Assembly: GCF_028583425.1 (NCBI RefSeq) | Contig: NC_072791.1 | Coordinates: 35,037,368 to 35,101,367 of the forward strand | Direction: 5' to 3' | Origin: Eublepharis macularius | Lineage: Eukaryota; Chordata; Lepidosauria; Squamata; Eublepharidae | DNA length: 64,000 nt | Shown here: piece after piece, positions 37,001 through 44,100 of the stretch | Layout: each line of letters begins with the position of its first letter | How positions within the stretch are numbered: the first letter of the stretch is position 1 | The notes under the pieces: generated by a model | Database searches by the model: none | The model's input: only the letters and a program-made list of their open reading frames with translations | What the model was told of the DNA's origin: nothing | Program-made: the position numbers and the translations under genes

Positions 37001-40000
37001 TAGAATTTGAGAAAATATCTTTTATAGGGGGCTAGAACAATTTAGGGAGGGAAGACAGCATAGACTGATCTGGTTAGATCTAGGAAGCTAACCTGAGTCG
37101 GTACTTAGATGGGGACCACCAAGGAAGACACTGCAGAAGAAAGTAATAGCAAACCACCTCTGTTTCTCAGTTGCCTTGAAAGCCCCGTTCTGGGGTTGTC
37201 ATAAATCAGTTACAACTTGACAGCACATAATTATGTAGAATCAACTTGCTCTAAATATATGAACCAAATCAGCAAATAATCTGTGTAATTCAATGTTTGC
37301 TTAATTTTTATTACAGTACATTGTTTAATTGAGAGCCAGTTTGGTGTAGTGGTTAAGAACGCGGGACTCTAATCTGGAGAACCGGGTTTGATTCCCCCCT
37401 CCTCCACTTGAAGCCAGCTGGGTGACCTTGGGTCAGTCACAGCTCTTCCAGAGCTCTCTCAGCCCCACTCACCTCACAGGGTGTTTTGTTGTGGGGATAA
37501 TAATAAACGTACTTTGTAAACTGCTCTGAGTGGGTGTTAAGTCATCCTGAAGGGCGGTATATAAATCTAATGTTGTTGTTGTTGTTGTTATTAGTTTCAT
37601 AATTAGTAGGAAGGGTGCAGAAGAGTACAGATAATTATTGCAAAAACAAAACTGGGCTTTCTTCTTCTTTTTGAAAATTCTGCACCAAAACAGGATTTTC
37701 CCAGAGTTTTATCAAGTCTCCTCTGTTGAGGGCTCCTAGATACTAGTGTGCTCCGATTCCCAGCCTGCAGAGTGGTGATCAACTGCTGTCTTTCCCACCT
37801 CCACACTGTTTTGGAAACTATGAAGGCACGGGGTCAGGGTGGCAGTGATGTGGCGATGGTGCGCATGGTGTAAAGTTCATGTGTGCTTCCTGCTTAACCC
37901 ACCAAGCCACTTCTTTCCTGGCTTTTAAAAGGCTGTCAAATATATTTTTGTTTGTTTATGTCTTTAGTGAGGTAGGCTAGTTCATTGATACCTGATAATC
38001 TGTGTGTTCCCTTGGGATTCAATAGAGGTTTTAATATCATGGTTTAATTGAATTTTTAAAAATACTTTTAAAATTGATAACAGTAATGCTTCCAAACAGT
38101 GTCTGAGCTATTTAATCATATTGCTCCTTTGCGGTCCCTTTGGAGTGATACATGATGTGGAAATAAAATGGTCAAGTGTTTGAAAAATGTGTATGTGCTG
38201 GGAGGTACCTGATTTATTAACTAATGAATGCCATTTGCATTATGTAGCAATAAAATATAGTCTGAGATACTTTTAGATTCATATTGTTTTAATTGCAGGG
38301 ACCTTGACTGAACACAAGAGTAGTGTACCAATTAAGCCACTTCTAATGGCCTTGCTGTTCCACATCCTTGACTTGATCATAAGGATGATGTCCATTTGAA
38401 ATCATTCCCCACTTTTTTTCTTTTCCTTGGATTGGATAGCATACTTGGAAGAGATACAATCTGTACGGCGCCATACAAACAGCACCGCGGATCCTGCTAC
38501 TCCCAACCCTCCCCTGTTGGTGCACTGCAGTGCTGGTGTGGGAAGGACTGGAGTGGTCATCTTGTCAGAAGTCATGATAGCCTGTTTGGAACACAATGAG
38601 GTGATTTCTTGATTTTTAAATCAAGGCAGATGTTTTGGTGTCTTGTGGTTGGGAAAGTGATTATATCATTCATAGAGTAACTCTTTGGGTAACTGGCCCT
38701 CCTCCACAAAACTTAGACAGTTATTGGTCATTGGAAATAAGCCGGATGTTCTTGTTAGAATTACATGCAGTGTTTGGCATACAAGACTGATATCACTTAC
38801 CTTTCTGGATGAAATTCAACATTCATTCTTCAACCAGGGCCAGCAAATGCCTCTTGAAAAGTTACAATCAGACCATCACGCCAGTCTCCTTCCTTCCATT
38901 TGTTGGTTATGTGCTCTGATATTAAGCCCTTGAAACATAAGTAGCCTAAGGGCTGTGATCCAGCAATGTGGAAATGGAAACATAAAAGGACTTAGCACTG
39001 TTCCACTTGGCCAACACCTAGTGCTTTTCTCCCCATATATTATAGTGTCCAGAAACTGCGCATTTTGCACAAGCGGAAATGCAAGTGAGGATTCAGTATG
39101 TTTCACGTAGCACAAATGGCTTCTGCTGTCTTTTTCTTGCATTTCTGCTTGTACGAGAGCTCTAATGCAAGTAGAAATTTTGAGCTGGATCCAAGTCAGT
39201 ACTTAATTGCAGTTGTTTTTGAATGTATTGAGTAGAGGTGGGCATGATTCTTGTCACTGTCTGAAGGAAGGGGATAACCACTAGATGTGTTTGTCGGATG
39301 TTATGAAAACCCAGAATAACAAGAAATCTCAACGTGCACATAGTCCAAGGCATAAGACCTGCTTTGGTGGTAGCAGAGTAAGACACTGTCTGCTGTGCTA
39401 GCACCAAAGCTGATCTCAGTCCTTGCTTCAAGCTTGGGGGAGCCTTCATGCAAGATGCCCTTGGAGGATCACCTCCCTCCAGTGGGCTCAATGCCACCCG
39501 CTCACTCGCCTAGCTTCCAGGAACAAGAGTACACATGATGCTGCCTTATACTGAAGCAGACCATTTGTCTGTCAAGGTCACTTTCACACGTCCTTAATGG
39601 GATGGCCTGCTAACGGAACTCACTCATTACACACGTCATTGTTTCCCATGAGTGAGTGGGTCATGATGACTCCAGTTTTTAAGCATTTTTTGTGAGACCT
39701 GTTTTGGTTGGTGTTTATTTTTGATGCAGGTTTTCCGCATGATTATCCCATCATATTAATGCATGTGGAGGGTTTTTTGCACTTCAGAAGAGCCCTCCCA
39801 CAGTAGAGAACAAAGTACTACGCATGCCCAGTTTCTACAGAAGCTGAAAGACAGGACAATGGTATAGTGCAGTCCCAAATGCACTAAAAAAAAAAGAGGG
39901 AGATGTTGGGTAGGTGGGAATGCGCCAATATCATTTGTGACGAGGCACAGATAAAGAACACGTTTTCTGTTTCGAGACTTTTTTTTTCATGACAAACACC

Positions 40001-41181
40001 CACAAAACGTGCATGAGGACAATTCATGTAAAAGTTGAGTTCTCAAAGCAGATAGGGAAGATATGGCTTTGGGACAGGGAAAACCTGAAAAAAATTGTAA
40101 CATGTGGAAGCGGCCAGTGTCTACTTTGATTGGCAGTGGCTCGCCATTCTCTCAGGTCTTTACATAGCGCGAAACTCATGGAACAAGGGCGTCTTCCTGG
40201 CGTGATTTCTGATGTCATCCCACTATTACCTGATCCTTTTAACTGGAAATGATGGGAACTGAACCTTGGACCTTCTGCTTAGAAAGCATATACTCTACCA
40301 TTGAGCCATAGTCCTTCTTCCCTTGTCCAGGAGGACTAATCTTCATTACTGCGCAGAGGGAATGAGCTGCTTTATCAGCAGCAGTAGCTGCTGCTTGCTG
40401 ACATTACTGCTCACCAGCCTGTCGAAGCGGGTGAATGAATGACAATGGGAAGCAGCAGCAGAGGGCTTGGACCAGTGGTAGGCTTCTCTGAGAGTTCAGC
40501 AGTTGCACAAAAATGCCAACCCTGATGCTGGCCTTGGATGGCATTTGATTGCATGAGATTTTGTGGGCATGAGGGTTTTTTTTTTAACTGTTCAGCATTC
40601 CTGCACAGCCACAATATAATGAAGCCTGATCAACATCTCTGCGATACCTGAAGAAGTGAGCTGTGGCTCACGAAAGCTCATACCCTACCACAAATTTTGT
40701 TAGTCTTATAGGTGCTACTGGACTCTTGCTCTTTTGTACTGCTACAGACTTAACATGGCTACCCACCTTGATGTATCTCTGTGAATGTTTGACCATTTTC
40801 AGAGATGAGAGTTAAATAAAGTGATTTGGCTGAGATCAAAGACAAAAAGTCAATGATCACCAGAACAGGGATGACCATCTGGGAATTATAGAGTCAAATG
40901 ATCAACAATCTGAGCGTTTCACATTGTTTTATTTGGTCTTTTCTGTGTGAATGGTATTGCGTGATTCAGTGAAACAGACTGTTGCTGATAACTTGTAGTC
41001 TGGACATTTGGGAACCATTTGACCATTTTCCAATCTGATCATCTTTTTCTAGGCATTGGACGTCCCAAGAATGTTGAATATGTTGAGACATCAGAGGATG
41101 ATGATGGTGCAGACGTTGTGCCAATACACATTTGTTTATGGAGTTCTTCTTCAGTTCCTTAAGAGTTCAAGGCTTATCTAA
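2096..41181 (+). CDS. PTPN21: PTPN21 (PTPD1) FERM-domain tyrosine phosphatase, 16 exons, 5' part outside window
   Basis: Non-receptor protein tyrosine phosphatase of the cytoskeleton-associated FERM group. Family knowledge links it to Src/FAK and Tec-kinase signalling at actin and adhesion sites. Exons, all bounded by AG and GT: 2096-2193, 6377-6444, 9427-9497, 10240-10327, 11404-11492, 12283-12370, 14355-14434, 20490-20550, 23802-23886, 25563-27025, 33701-33838, 34711-34932, 36469-36597, 36713-36947, 38440-38600, 41053-41181. Phases match at every junction and the total is 3205 nt with one terminal stop. Domain order is FERM (F2/F3), a disordered linker with two PPxY motifs and an acidic run, then the PTP domain ending [12 protein letters not shown]21 is preferred over its paralogue PTPN14 because of linker wording ([29 protein letters not shown]) and the WPE loop. 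About 120 N-terminal residues are missing upstream, judged against the roughly 1174-residue human protein. Confidence 0.97.
2384..3162. mobile_element. Non-autonomous hAT-like element with 8-bp duplication
   Basis: The 8-bp target duplication GCTACTAG lies at 2376-2383 and 3163-3170. Terminal inverted repeats are TAGAGATGGGCACGATCC and its near-complement ending CGTGCCCGTCTCTA. The 779-bp interior is GC-rich and both ends carry many CGATC/GATCG motifs. No transposase frame. Confidence 0.88.
3390..3497 (+). mobile_element. LINE (CR1/L2-type) 3' tail
   Basis: The phrase ttgttatcctccctgagcccg followed by ggcggaatagaaatttgaa and a short A-rich end is the typical 3' terminus of a reptilian CR1/L2-like LINE. 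Only the tail is present. Confidence 0.55.
3955..4110 (-). mobile_element. Sauria-type SINE fragment, reverse
   Basis: A diverged 3' half of the tRNA SINE on the - strand: complements of the tail phrases around tgcttttctttccaaagcagc and aacaatccttgaagtaggtt. A (GA)n run at 4053-4079 sits inside it. Confidence 0.5.
4053..4079. repeat. (GA)n microsatellite
   Basis: About 13 consecutive GA units inside a SINE remnant. Confidence 0.95.
4925..4994. mobile_element. Small foldback MITE
   Basis: TAAGCAGAGTTACAC...TTCTAA faces an imperfect complement TTAGAA...GTGACTCTCTTTA. Related fragments occur near 8550, 27890, 28020, 29490 and 35150, showing a dispersed family. Confidence 0.55.
5745..6235. mobile_element. 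Dispersed repeat split by a TIR element
   Basis: The flanks agggctttttttctggcag at 5753 and tgagtactgccacttctttt at 6212 look like the two halves of one interspersed repeat. They are separated by the insertion at 5817-6155. Confidence 0.45.
5817..6155. mobile_element. hAT-like TIR element, target duplication AGCACCAACT
   Basis: The direct repeat AGCACCAACT is at 5807-5816 and 6156-6165. Termini AGGGTTGCCAGGCCCCC and the complement of the right end (AGGGATCCCAGACCCCC) match at 14 of 17 positions. GC-rich and non-coding, 339 bp. Confidence 0.82.
6377..6444 (+). CDS. PTPN21: PTPN21 exon, FERM F2 lobe
   Basis: The exon lies between ttttttag and GTG|gtaag and reads [20 protein letters not shown] then FPV. 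It continues the AVQ of the previous exon without a gap. Length is 68 nt, and it ends in phase 0. Confidence 0.96.
6640..7010. repeat. Degenerate tandem-like repeat, about 110-140 bp unit
   Basis: Three diverged copies share the order gaaattt, agcact, A-run with ccctat, then ctttgaaat. The agcact anchors lie at 6716, 6854 and 6964. Confidence 0.5.
7136..7350. mobile_element. hAT-like MITE, TIR AGGRTTGCCAG
   Basis: Begins AGGATTGCCAGCTCTGGG and ends GAAGGTTGCCAACCCT, so the termini form an inverted repeat. Same family as bases 1-212. Flanking duplications are not clear. Confidence 0.7.
9427..9497 (+). CDS. PTPN21: PTPN21 exon, FERM F2 lobe
   Basis: The exon starts after ctttag and reads [20 protein letters not shown] then QKY. 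The terminal AG is completed to Arg by the next exon. Donor is CAG|gtaatg. Length is 71 nt. Confidence 0.96.
9498..10239. other. PTPN21 intron, nothing definite
   Basis: No exon or classified repeat seen. Scattered ccatggttcat and taaccactg words at 9680-9870 may be an old MITE. Confidence 0.5.
10240..10327 (+). CDS. PTPN21: PTPN21 exon, end of FERM F2 lobe
   Basis: The acceptor is a poly-T tract ending cgaag. The exon reads [20 protein letters not shown] then YGEESYPAK, with donor AAG|gtaagc. This helix and linker connects F2 to F3 in the PTPN14/21 family. Length is 88 nt. Confidence 0.96.
10328..11403. other. PTPN21 intron, nothing definite
   Basis: No exon, repeat family or RNA gene recognised. 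Confidence 0.6.
11404..11492 (+). CDS. PTPN21: PTPN21 exon, FERM F3 lobe
   Basis: The exon lies between tatccag and TTTAG|gtgtgt and reads [20 protein letters not shown] then KNGRPPVIF. These are the first beta strands of the PH-like F3 lobe. Length is 89 nt, ending in phase 2. Confidence 0.96.
11493..12282. other. PTPN21 intron, nothing definite
   Basis: AT-rich and featureless apart from the splice signals. Confidence 0.6.
12283..12370 (+). CDS. PTPN21: PTPN21 exon, FERM F3 lobe
   Basis: The exon lies between ctccgtag and ACT|gtgagtg and reads [20 protein letters not shown] then KEETIQFQT. This is the F3 core with the canonical W-x-D-I-x-x-M pattern. Length is 88 nt. Confidence 0.96.
13560..13690 (-). 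mobile_element. 5S rRNA-derived SINE, reverse
   Basis: The - strand reads like vertebrate 5S rRNA (tctcagaagctaagcagggt counterpart and a ggttagtaactggatgggaa segment). It carries substitutions and is joined to non-5S sequence, so it is a SINE and not a 5S gene. Confidence 0.75.
14078..14285 (+). mobile_element. tRNA-headed SINE (gctcagtgg family)
   Basis: Shows a polymerase III A-box-like catagctcagtgggagag, a B-box-like ggtcccaggttcactccccg, and the body phrase ctgctgccagtcagagtaga ending gtttcatgtgttc. Copies or halves recur near 17037, 39537-40320, 52161 and 53145. Confidence 0.75.
14355..14434 (+). CDS. PTPN21: PTPN21 exon, C-terminal FERM F3 helix
   Basis: The exon lies between tgatag and CCT|gtaagt and reads [20 protein letters not shown] then RLNKCS. 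This is the helix that closes the FERM F3 lobe. Length is 80 nt. The final CT is completed to Leu by an exon 6 kb downstream. Confidence 0.96.
15047..15100. repeat. 54-bp near-perfect palindrome
   Basis: AAAGAGTCCCAATGCAC... meets its complement at a central ATGCAT with no spacer. 24 of 27 pairs match. Confidence 0.9.
17037..17640 (+). mobile_element. tRNA-headed SINE split by a TIR-like insertion
   Basis: The left half (about 17037-17130) has the gatggagcatttactttgca head and the right half (about 17525-17640) the gtgatgtggaagatctctac body and ggcagcttcatgt end. Between them lies sequence beginning AGGTTTGCCAGGTCCCC, related to the AGGGTTGCCAG elements. Confidence 0.6.
17131..17522. mobile_element. 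Insertion related to AGGGTTGCCAG elements
   Basis: Starts with a gccaggtcccc-like terminus and contains repeated acttctg/agaagtga and tgacatcatca words typical of this family. The right terminus is not clear, so borders are approximate. Confidence 0.45.
18139..18167. repeat. Alternating purine/pyrimidine run
   Basis: 29 bp strictly alternate (CACATGCACGCGTGCGCACG...), a Z-DNA-prone microsatellite. Confidence 0.85.
19095..19345 (-). mobile_element. Sauria-type SINE, reverse, near full length
   Basis: The plus strand shows complements of all SINE blocks: tataccctgcttttctcccc, ctgtgaggtagattaggctg, ggcccaaggtcactcagtga, gggggtttgaacttgagtct and agtataaccactgtactg (the tRNA head). Confidence 0.8.
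19565..19715 (+). mobile_element. Bov-B-like LINE 3' tail
   Basis: The phrase cttgactcaataaaagaagc and the end catagggtaaccataagtca with ggcaacttgtcggcatataa resemble squamate Bov-B 3' ends (cgccatgagtcgg...cttgacggcac). Confidence 0.6.
20490..20550 (+). CDS. PTPN21: PTPN21 exon, post-FERM basic segment
   Basis: A short 61-nt exon after ctttgtag, with donor CTG|gtaaag. It reads [20 protein letters not shown]. The basic Arg/Ser-rich stretch just after FERM is conserved between PTPN14 and PTPN21. Confidence 0.94.
20815..21240. repeat. Unclassified repeat with short internal tandems
   Basis: Ggccattttggaccc-like words recur at 20910-21070, and three copies of about 13 bp (ttatgctaatgag) lie at 21190-21228. 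The flanking cctcatgaatatcg is also doubled. The family is not recognised. Confidence 0.5.
21247..21395. mobile_element. Foldback repeat, diverged copy of the 46597 palindrome family
   Basis: Tttaagactaaccaacttta on the left faces taaagttggttagtcttaaa on the right around gatgcatctgg, with several mismatches. Confidence 0.75.
22020..22660 (-). mobile_element. L2-like LINE fragment, reverse
   Basis: The - strand reading around 22317-22646 contains [22 protein letters not shown] and LQQFHWLLI. These are the C-terminal part of an L2-clade reverse-transcriptase ORF. The copy lacks an upstream catalytic core. Confidence 0.7.
22873..23106. mobile_element. Foldback MITE with 77-bp arms
   Basis: Arms 22873-22949 and 23030-23106 are inverted copies differing at about two positions. 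Termini are GAGCAGAACCACAAGTGACA. The 80-bp spacer is unrelated. Confidence 0.88.
23802..23886 (+). CDS. PTPN21: PTPN21 exon with tandem NAGNAG acceptor
   Basis: The acceptor reads ttttcagcag. Using the second AG gives [20 protein letters not shown] then TEPYTSSQ, matching the conserved protein. Using the first AG (exon start 23799) would insert one Gln without changing the frame. Donor is CAAG|gtaaaa. Confidence 0.94.
23887..25562. other. PTPN21 intron
   Basis: A full 5S-derived SINE lies at 23951-24165. From 24166 to 25562 nothing recognisable apart from the acceptor. Confidence 0.65.
23951..24165 (+). mobile_element. 5S rRNA-derived SINE, full length
   Basis: The 5S-like head contains tctcatcagatctcagaagc and ggttagtacttggatgggag, then accaccaaggaagaccaggg. 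It is followed by a body with caaactacctctgccttgaa and a tail ctacagcttgacagcacttt that resembles the Bov-B 3' end. Confidence 0.82.
25563..27025 (+). CDS. PTPN21: PTPN21 giant linker exon (PPxY motifs, acidic run)
   Basis: This 1463-nt internal exon encodes about 487 residues of the disordered linker between FERM and phosphatase. Acceptor is cttccag and donor GGG|gtaag. Visible motifs are PPSY at 25808-25819 and PPPY at 26180-26191 (PPxY, potential WW-domain ligands), many Ser/Tyr phospho-candidate sites, and a Glu-rich run near 26616-26650 just after [12 protein letters not shown]. Reading into the intron would add 15 residues and stop at 27071-27073, so intron retention would remove the phosphatase domain. 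Confidence 0.97.
29125..29290 (-). mobile_element. Sauria-type SINE, reverse
   Basis: Shows complements of the SINE blocks (cacagcaaccctgtgagcta, gaacatgggattcccagatc, agtctgacactctgaccaat). Confidence 0.65.
30302..30520 (+). mobile_element. Sauria-type SINE, full length
   Basis: The tRNA head reads gagccagcatggtgtagtgg, followed by the B-box region, ctcagcctaacctaccacac, agggttgttgtgag and a tail gaagtaaataaaataata. Confidence 0.85.
30775..31400 (-). mobile_element. Reverse LINE remnant (CR1/L2-like)
   Basis: The start agtccacccttctcactgag and gtcaaggaagattacagag look like the complement of a LINE 3' tail. The region aggcaggtcgttccacaagg is a known internal word. Diverged and non-coding. 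Confidence 0.4.
31554..31923. mobile_element. hAT-like MITE, duplication CTTATTTG
   Basis: The 8-bp duplication CTTATTTG is at 31546-31553 and 31924-31931. Termini TGGAGATGGGCA and the complement of the right end (TAGAGGCAGGCA) match at 9 of 12. Multiple gttcatgaac and gtgaacc motifs fill both ends. Confidence 0.85.
32275..32912. mobile_element. Inner TIR element with minisatellite
   Basis: Perfect 11-bp termini AGGGTTGCCGG and CCGGCAACCCT bound 638 bp. The middle is a GC-rich tandem repeat (about 32505-32800). A flanking duplication is not evident. Confidence 0.75.
32505..32800. repeat. GC-rich minisatellite, about 60-bp unit, 4-5 copies
   Basis: Units start with caggaggctgggtgggctgg-like words at about 32507, 32567, 32627 and 32684 and diverge to the right. 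Open frames here in both strands are repeat artefacts. Confidence 0.7.
33701..33838 (+). CDS. PTPN21: PTPN21 exon upstream of the phosphatase domain, NAGNAG acceptor
   Basis: The exon reads [20 protein letters not shown] then NGLTLSRLP and ends NDER before gtaggt. The acceptor is again a tandem site (ttcagcag), so a start at 33698 would add Gln. Length is 138 nt, a multiple of three. Confidence 0.95.
33839..34710. other. PTPN21 intron
   Basis: Holds a diverged fragment with cagaggcgtagccatgttag (about 34130-34330) and a reverse SINE piece (34365-34490). Nothing else. Confidence 0.6.
34365..34490 (-). mobile_element. Sauria-type SINE fragment, reverse
   Basis: Shows the complement of the SINE middle: attttattctcacaacaacc then ctgtgaggtaggtgagactg. 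Confidence 0.6.
34711..34932 (+). CDS. PTPN21: PTPN21 exon, N-terminal part of PTP domain
   Basis: The exon after tttctag starts [20 protein letters not shown] and ends [12 protein letters not shown] before gtgaga. It carries the PTP-domain motifs [10 protein letters not shown] (counterpart of the NRYxDVxPYD motif) and the phosphotyrosine-loop region GYINASHI. Length is 222 nt. Confidence 0.97.
34933..36468. other. PTPN21 intron
   Basis: A CR1-like 3' end lies at about 36265-36350 (gtgtgaaacatggactagat, actggacccagc-like words). Nothing else recognised. Confidence 0.55.
36469..36597 (+). CDS. PTPN21: PTPN21 exon, PTP domain
   Basis: The exon after tttctcag reads [20 protein letters not shown] and continues through DFWQMVWEQ to VTAEE. 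IATQGPL and the DFWxMVWE helix are conserved in PTP catalytic domains. It is followed by the shortest intron in the window, 115 bp. Confidence 0.97.
36713..36947 (+). CDS. PTPN21: PTPN21 exon with WPE loop
   Basis: The exon runs from [20 protein letters not shown] to CPEDIKGFL. The loop that supplies the general acid in PTPs reads TDWPEHG, with TGG CCA GAG at 36905-36913. Glu therefore replaces the usual catalytic Asp, as known for PTPN21. Length is 235 nt, donor CTGT|gtaagt. Confidence 0.97.
37050..37235 (+). mobile_element. 5S rRNA-derived SINE, diverged
   Basis: Retains gatctaggaagctaacctga, cggtacttagatggggacca, and a tail cagttacaacttgacagcac, as in the copy at 23951. Confidence 0.7.
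37331..37590 (+). mobile_element. Sauria-type SINE with (GTT)n tail
   Basis: Starts gagagccagtttggtgtagt and runs through ccgggtttgattcccccctc, ctgggtgaccttgggtcagt and the tail gaagggcggtatataaatct, ending in GTT repeats. Little degraded, so probably young. Confidence 0.9.
38440..38600 (+). CDS. PTPN21: PTPN21 exon with catalytic P-loop
   Basis: The exon after ggatag reads [14 protein letters not shown] and later [17 protein letters not shown]. The nucleophile Cys codon is 38526-38528 and the P-loop Arg is 38544-38546, so HC(X5)R is intact. Length is 161 nt, donor GAG|gtgatt. Confidence 0.98.
38601..41052. other. PTPN21 intron
   Basis: A reverse tRNA-headed SINE appears in two parts, 39537-39583 and about 40190-40325, separated by about 600 bp. 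A possible hAT terminus tagaggtgggcatgattc is at 39234. A palindrome-family half with gtgctactggactcttgctc lies near 40715. Nothing else recognised. Confidence 0.55.
40190..40325 (-). mobile_element. tRNA-headed SINE, reverse
   Basis: The plus strand shows the complement of the head (tactctaccattgagccata) and B box (gggaactgaaccttggacct). Confidence 0.7.
41053..41181 (+). CDS. PTPN21: PTPN21 terminal coding exon
   Basis: The exon after tttctag reads [20 protein letters not shown] then [19 protein letters not shown] and ends RLI before TAA at 41179-41181. The Q-loop pattern QTLCQY is intact. The SSRLI tail is shared across vertebrate PTPN14/21. Confidence 0.98.
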   Translation, partial: ALDVPRMLNMLRHQRMMMVQTLCQYTFVYGVLLQFLKSSRLI

Positions 41182-44100
41182 ACCTTCCCTTCTCCACGTT
41201 GAGACCTGTTATTTACAAGAGTTTACAAAAGCAGAATTTGCCTTCTGTGGGGAGTTGTCAAGGACACAACTTACATGGAGTTACCTTTCTGATATAGTTT
41301 GAAGAAGCTGAGTGCAAGTCCGGTGTCGTCCTTTTGGTCTTTGAAGAGCAAGGCCTTGAGCAAATAGGCTCTCCTTTCTTTGTCCCTGTGCAGTTATAGC
41401 AGGAACAAGAAAGGAAGGAGTGTGTGCTTTTTGTAAATGTACTGGTATGCCGTGTTTTCTATGTACTCTTGAGAGTGTGTTACTGTAGGCAAACCAAGTG
41501 CTGATACTACCAAGATAGCACAGTGTCCCATCAAAAATCATGGATGGTTTATTTTTTTAATTCAATTTTTATTTTTAAAAATTCACTTCCAAATTAGAGA
41601 GATAAAACCCTGAAATTATACTTATGTATGTTTGTAGATATTGGGGTGGGGGGTGGGGAATAAGACGTGTGCCCGGAAAATGCAAAAGCCACAAATGGTA
41701 TCACTGTGCTTTGAATTTTGTATTTAAATCAATGTTAATATATTTTTAAGTATCCGTGGATTGCACCAATTCACATTGGAACCAACAGCTGCAATAAACC
41801 TCTAAAAGTAGCACTTGAGGCAATTAGTTTTATATTTAGCTAATTTTTTCTTGAACTCTTCATAAAAACTATAGAAAGCACAATATTACAGAGTAGATAT
41901 ATATAAGTGAGGAATGTGGGGTCTTGAGCTCTTTTAGTTAAGATTTGCACAGAGCAAGAGGAGGACATGGGAAGTGGTAATAGACTGTACAGTGTCGAGT
42001 GTAATAAAATAAGCAAGAGCAGTGTCATTGAATGAAAAAGGTTAAGTCATAAAACGGGAGATGAAATACACTTGGCGTTTCTCTCCACCACGGTATGATA
42101 TAAGGGGTGAAAATGTTGCCAAAAGTATTATTATTTTATTTTGAAGATGGTTGACTACTACTTGTTGAAATCATAGTGGATGAAGGTGACCCTTAAGCAC
42201 TTTTAACAAGTGGGCGTACCGTTACCATTCTTTTTTTTTTGTCTTAGGAAATACTTTTTAAGATAAAGCAAGTGAGAGAAGACCTGGTTTTAAAGTAGAA
42301 CATGGTTTTTGGGGCGACTGGGGAGGTTGTGCTTGAGGCAGGAAGGTGCGAGTGCCCTTGCTGGTTTACATTCTCATGTAAAGGTTGCAGTATTACTAGT
42401 TTTGTTTATATTCCCTATCAAGGAATTTTTTTAAAAAAATTTTTTTACATTACAATCCTTGAATCAGTTTCTGTCAGCTCACATATTCCTGGGCGATGTC
42501 TTTAAAACTACCGTCTCTAGGAGGAGATAAGGACATTAGAAGGGACTGTGCATTTTTTTTTTTTGGTAAGGTCTACCCACTTCTTTATGATCACTTGGAG
42601 GCCAAGATAAAGTAAAGGTCCTAAGTGGACCATAAAAGCATATGAAGGCATACTTGTTTAAAGCAAAAAAATATGATACCCCTCACCCCCATAATGCCTA
42701 TCATGTAGCCAGAGGGTTGTGGGTTAGGTAGCAATTCTCTGCAGATGCTTATGCAATAAACTTAAAATGGTTGTGAACATCACAAGAGTAAATAATTTGC
42801 CACAAAGCTCCTCTAGCTGTGTATGTGGGACTGTTTAGCCAATGATCAAATTAATGTCTTGTTTCTGGAACGAGGCGCAGATATGTTTTCTTTCAGATTT
42901 TGGCCATGCTGATTTGGGGGCTGTTTGGTCCCCAGGCATGTGAGGGTAAACTGCTGTTGAAGAGACTTGTGGAGTGCCTTAGTCAGCCTCATTCTTTGGC
43001 CTTGGGACATGTTTTTGGACTGGCCTGAATGCTTTTGAGGACAGTGAGGCTGACTTACATGGTGCCAAGTGATGGGCCTTTTGTCATCTCCCTGTTGGAG
43101 ATCAATCCAGCCTTCCATCCAATCTTTAGGTCGATCCAGCCATCCTCCATTTTATAACACAGCAATAACATTTGATTTATATACCACCCTTCAGGACAAC
43201 TTAACATCCGCTCAGAGCAGTTTACAAAGTATGTTATTATTATCCCCCACAACAATCACCCTGTAAGGTAGGTGGGGCTGAGAGAGCTCCAAAGAGCTGT
43301 GAGTGACCCAAGCTGGCTTCAAGTGGAGGAGTGGGGAATTTTGCCTTCCTTCAGGCTAAGGAGACTTCTTCCCACTTAAGTGGCTCTTCCTCCAATGGAA
43401 GAGCCCCTTAAGTTGGAGTAAAGCTTCAAACATGAGACCAAAAGGAAAAGTTGGTGTGTGGGGAGGGAAATAATAATAAAGTTTGCTCACCATCAACAGC
43501 AGCATCTTCAGTTGACCCCACTGTGGTATGGCATTTTGGCTAATTTCTTGGACAACACAAGACACTGACAATGCTACATCTGACTTTCTCCTCAAACGGG
43601 GTCTCTTGTATCAAAACTTAACTGTGGATGGGGATATAGGGGAATAGATTTGACGATAACAGAGGGATTTGGAACTATTCTGCATGCACAACAGGGCAAT
43701 TGGAACAGTAAAATTTGTACATGTTTTTTTTTGTTAACATGACAGGATAGGGGAATATGTTTTCACGTGTCTGTATTGAATGGGGCTCTTGAAACTCAAA
43801 AAAAAATCTTAGAGGTTTTGTTAAATTTGGCTTTGGTTTTATCAGGTTATTCCTTGAAAATGTATTCAGCACAACACATGGTTTGTGCATCTGCCCCGCT
43901 GCTGAGAGGCCTGCTGCCACCATGTAAGTCACGGGCAAAGTGTTTGCAGGCAAACAATTTTCTCGCTCTCCTTAAAGCATCTTCTAGTGCCCTGTGTCAG
44001 TGAAGCGAAAAGAACTACTCAGAAATCTCACTGGTGCAACTATTGCACTGTCAGATTTGGAACTGACCTCTTATCCAGTGAAGCTTTTGGGCCTTCCCTT

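Larger units (their letters stand above)
36948..38439. other. PTPN21 intron with two SINEs
   Basis: A 5S-derived SINE (37050-37235) and a full Sauria-type SINE (37331-37590). The remainder is AT-rich with nothing recognised. Confidence 0.65.
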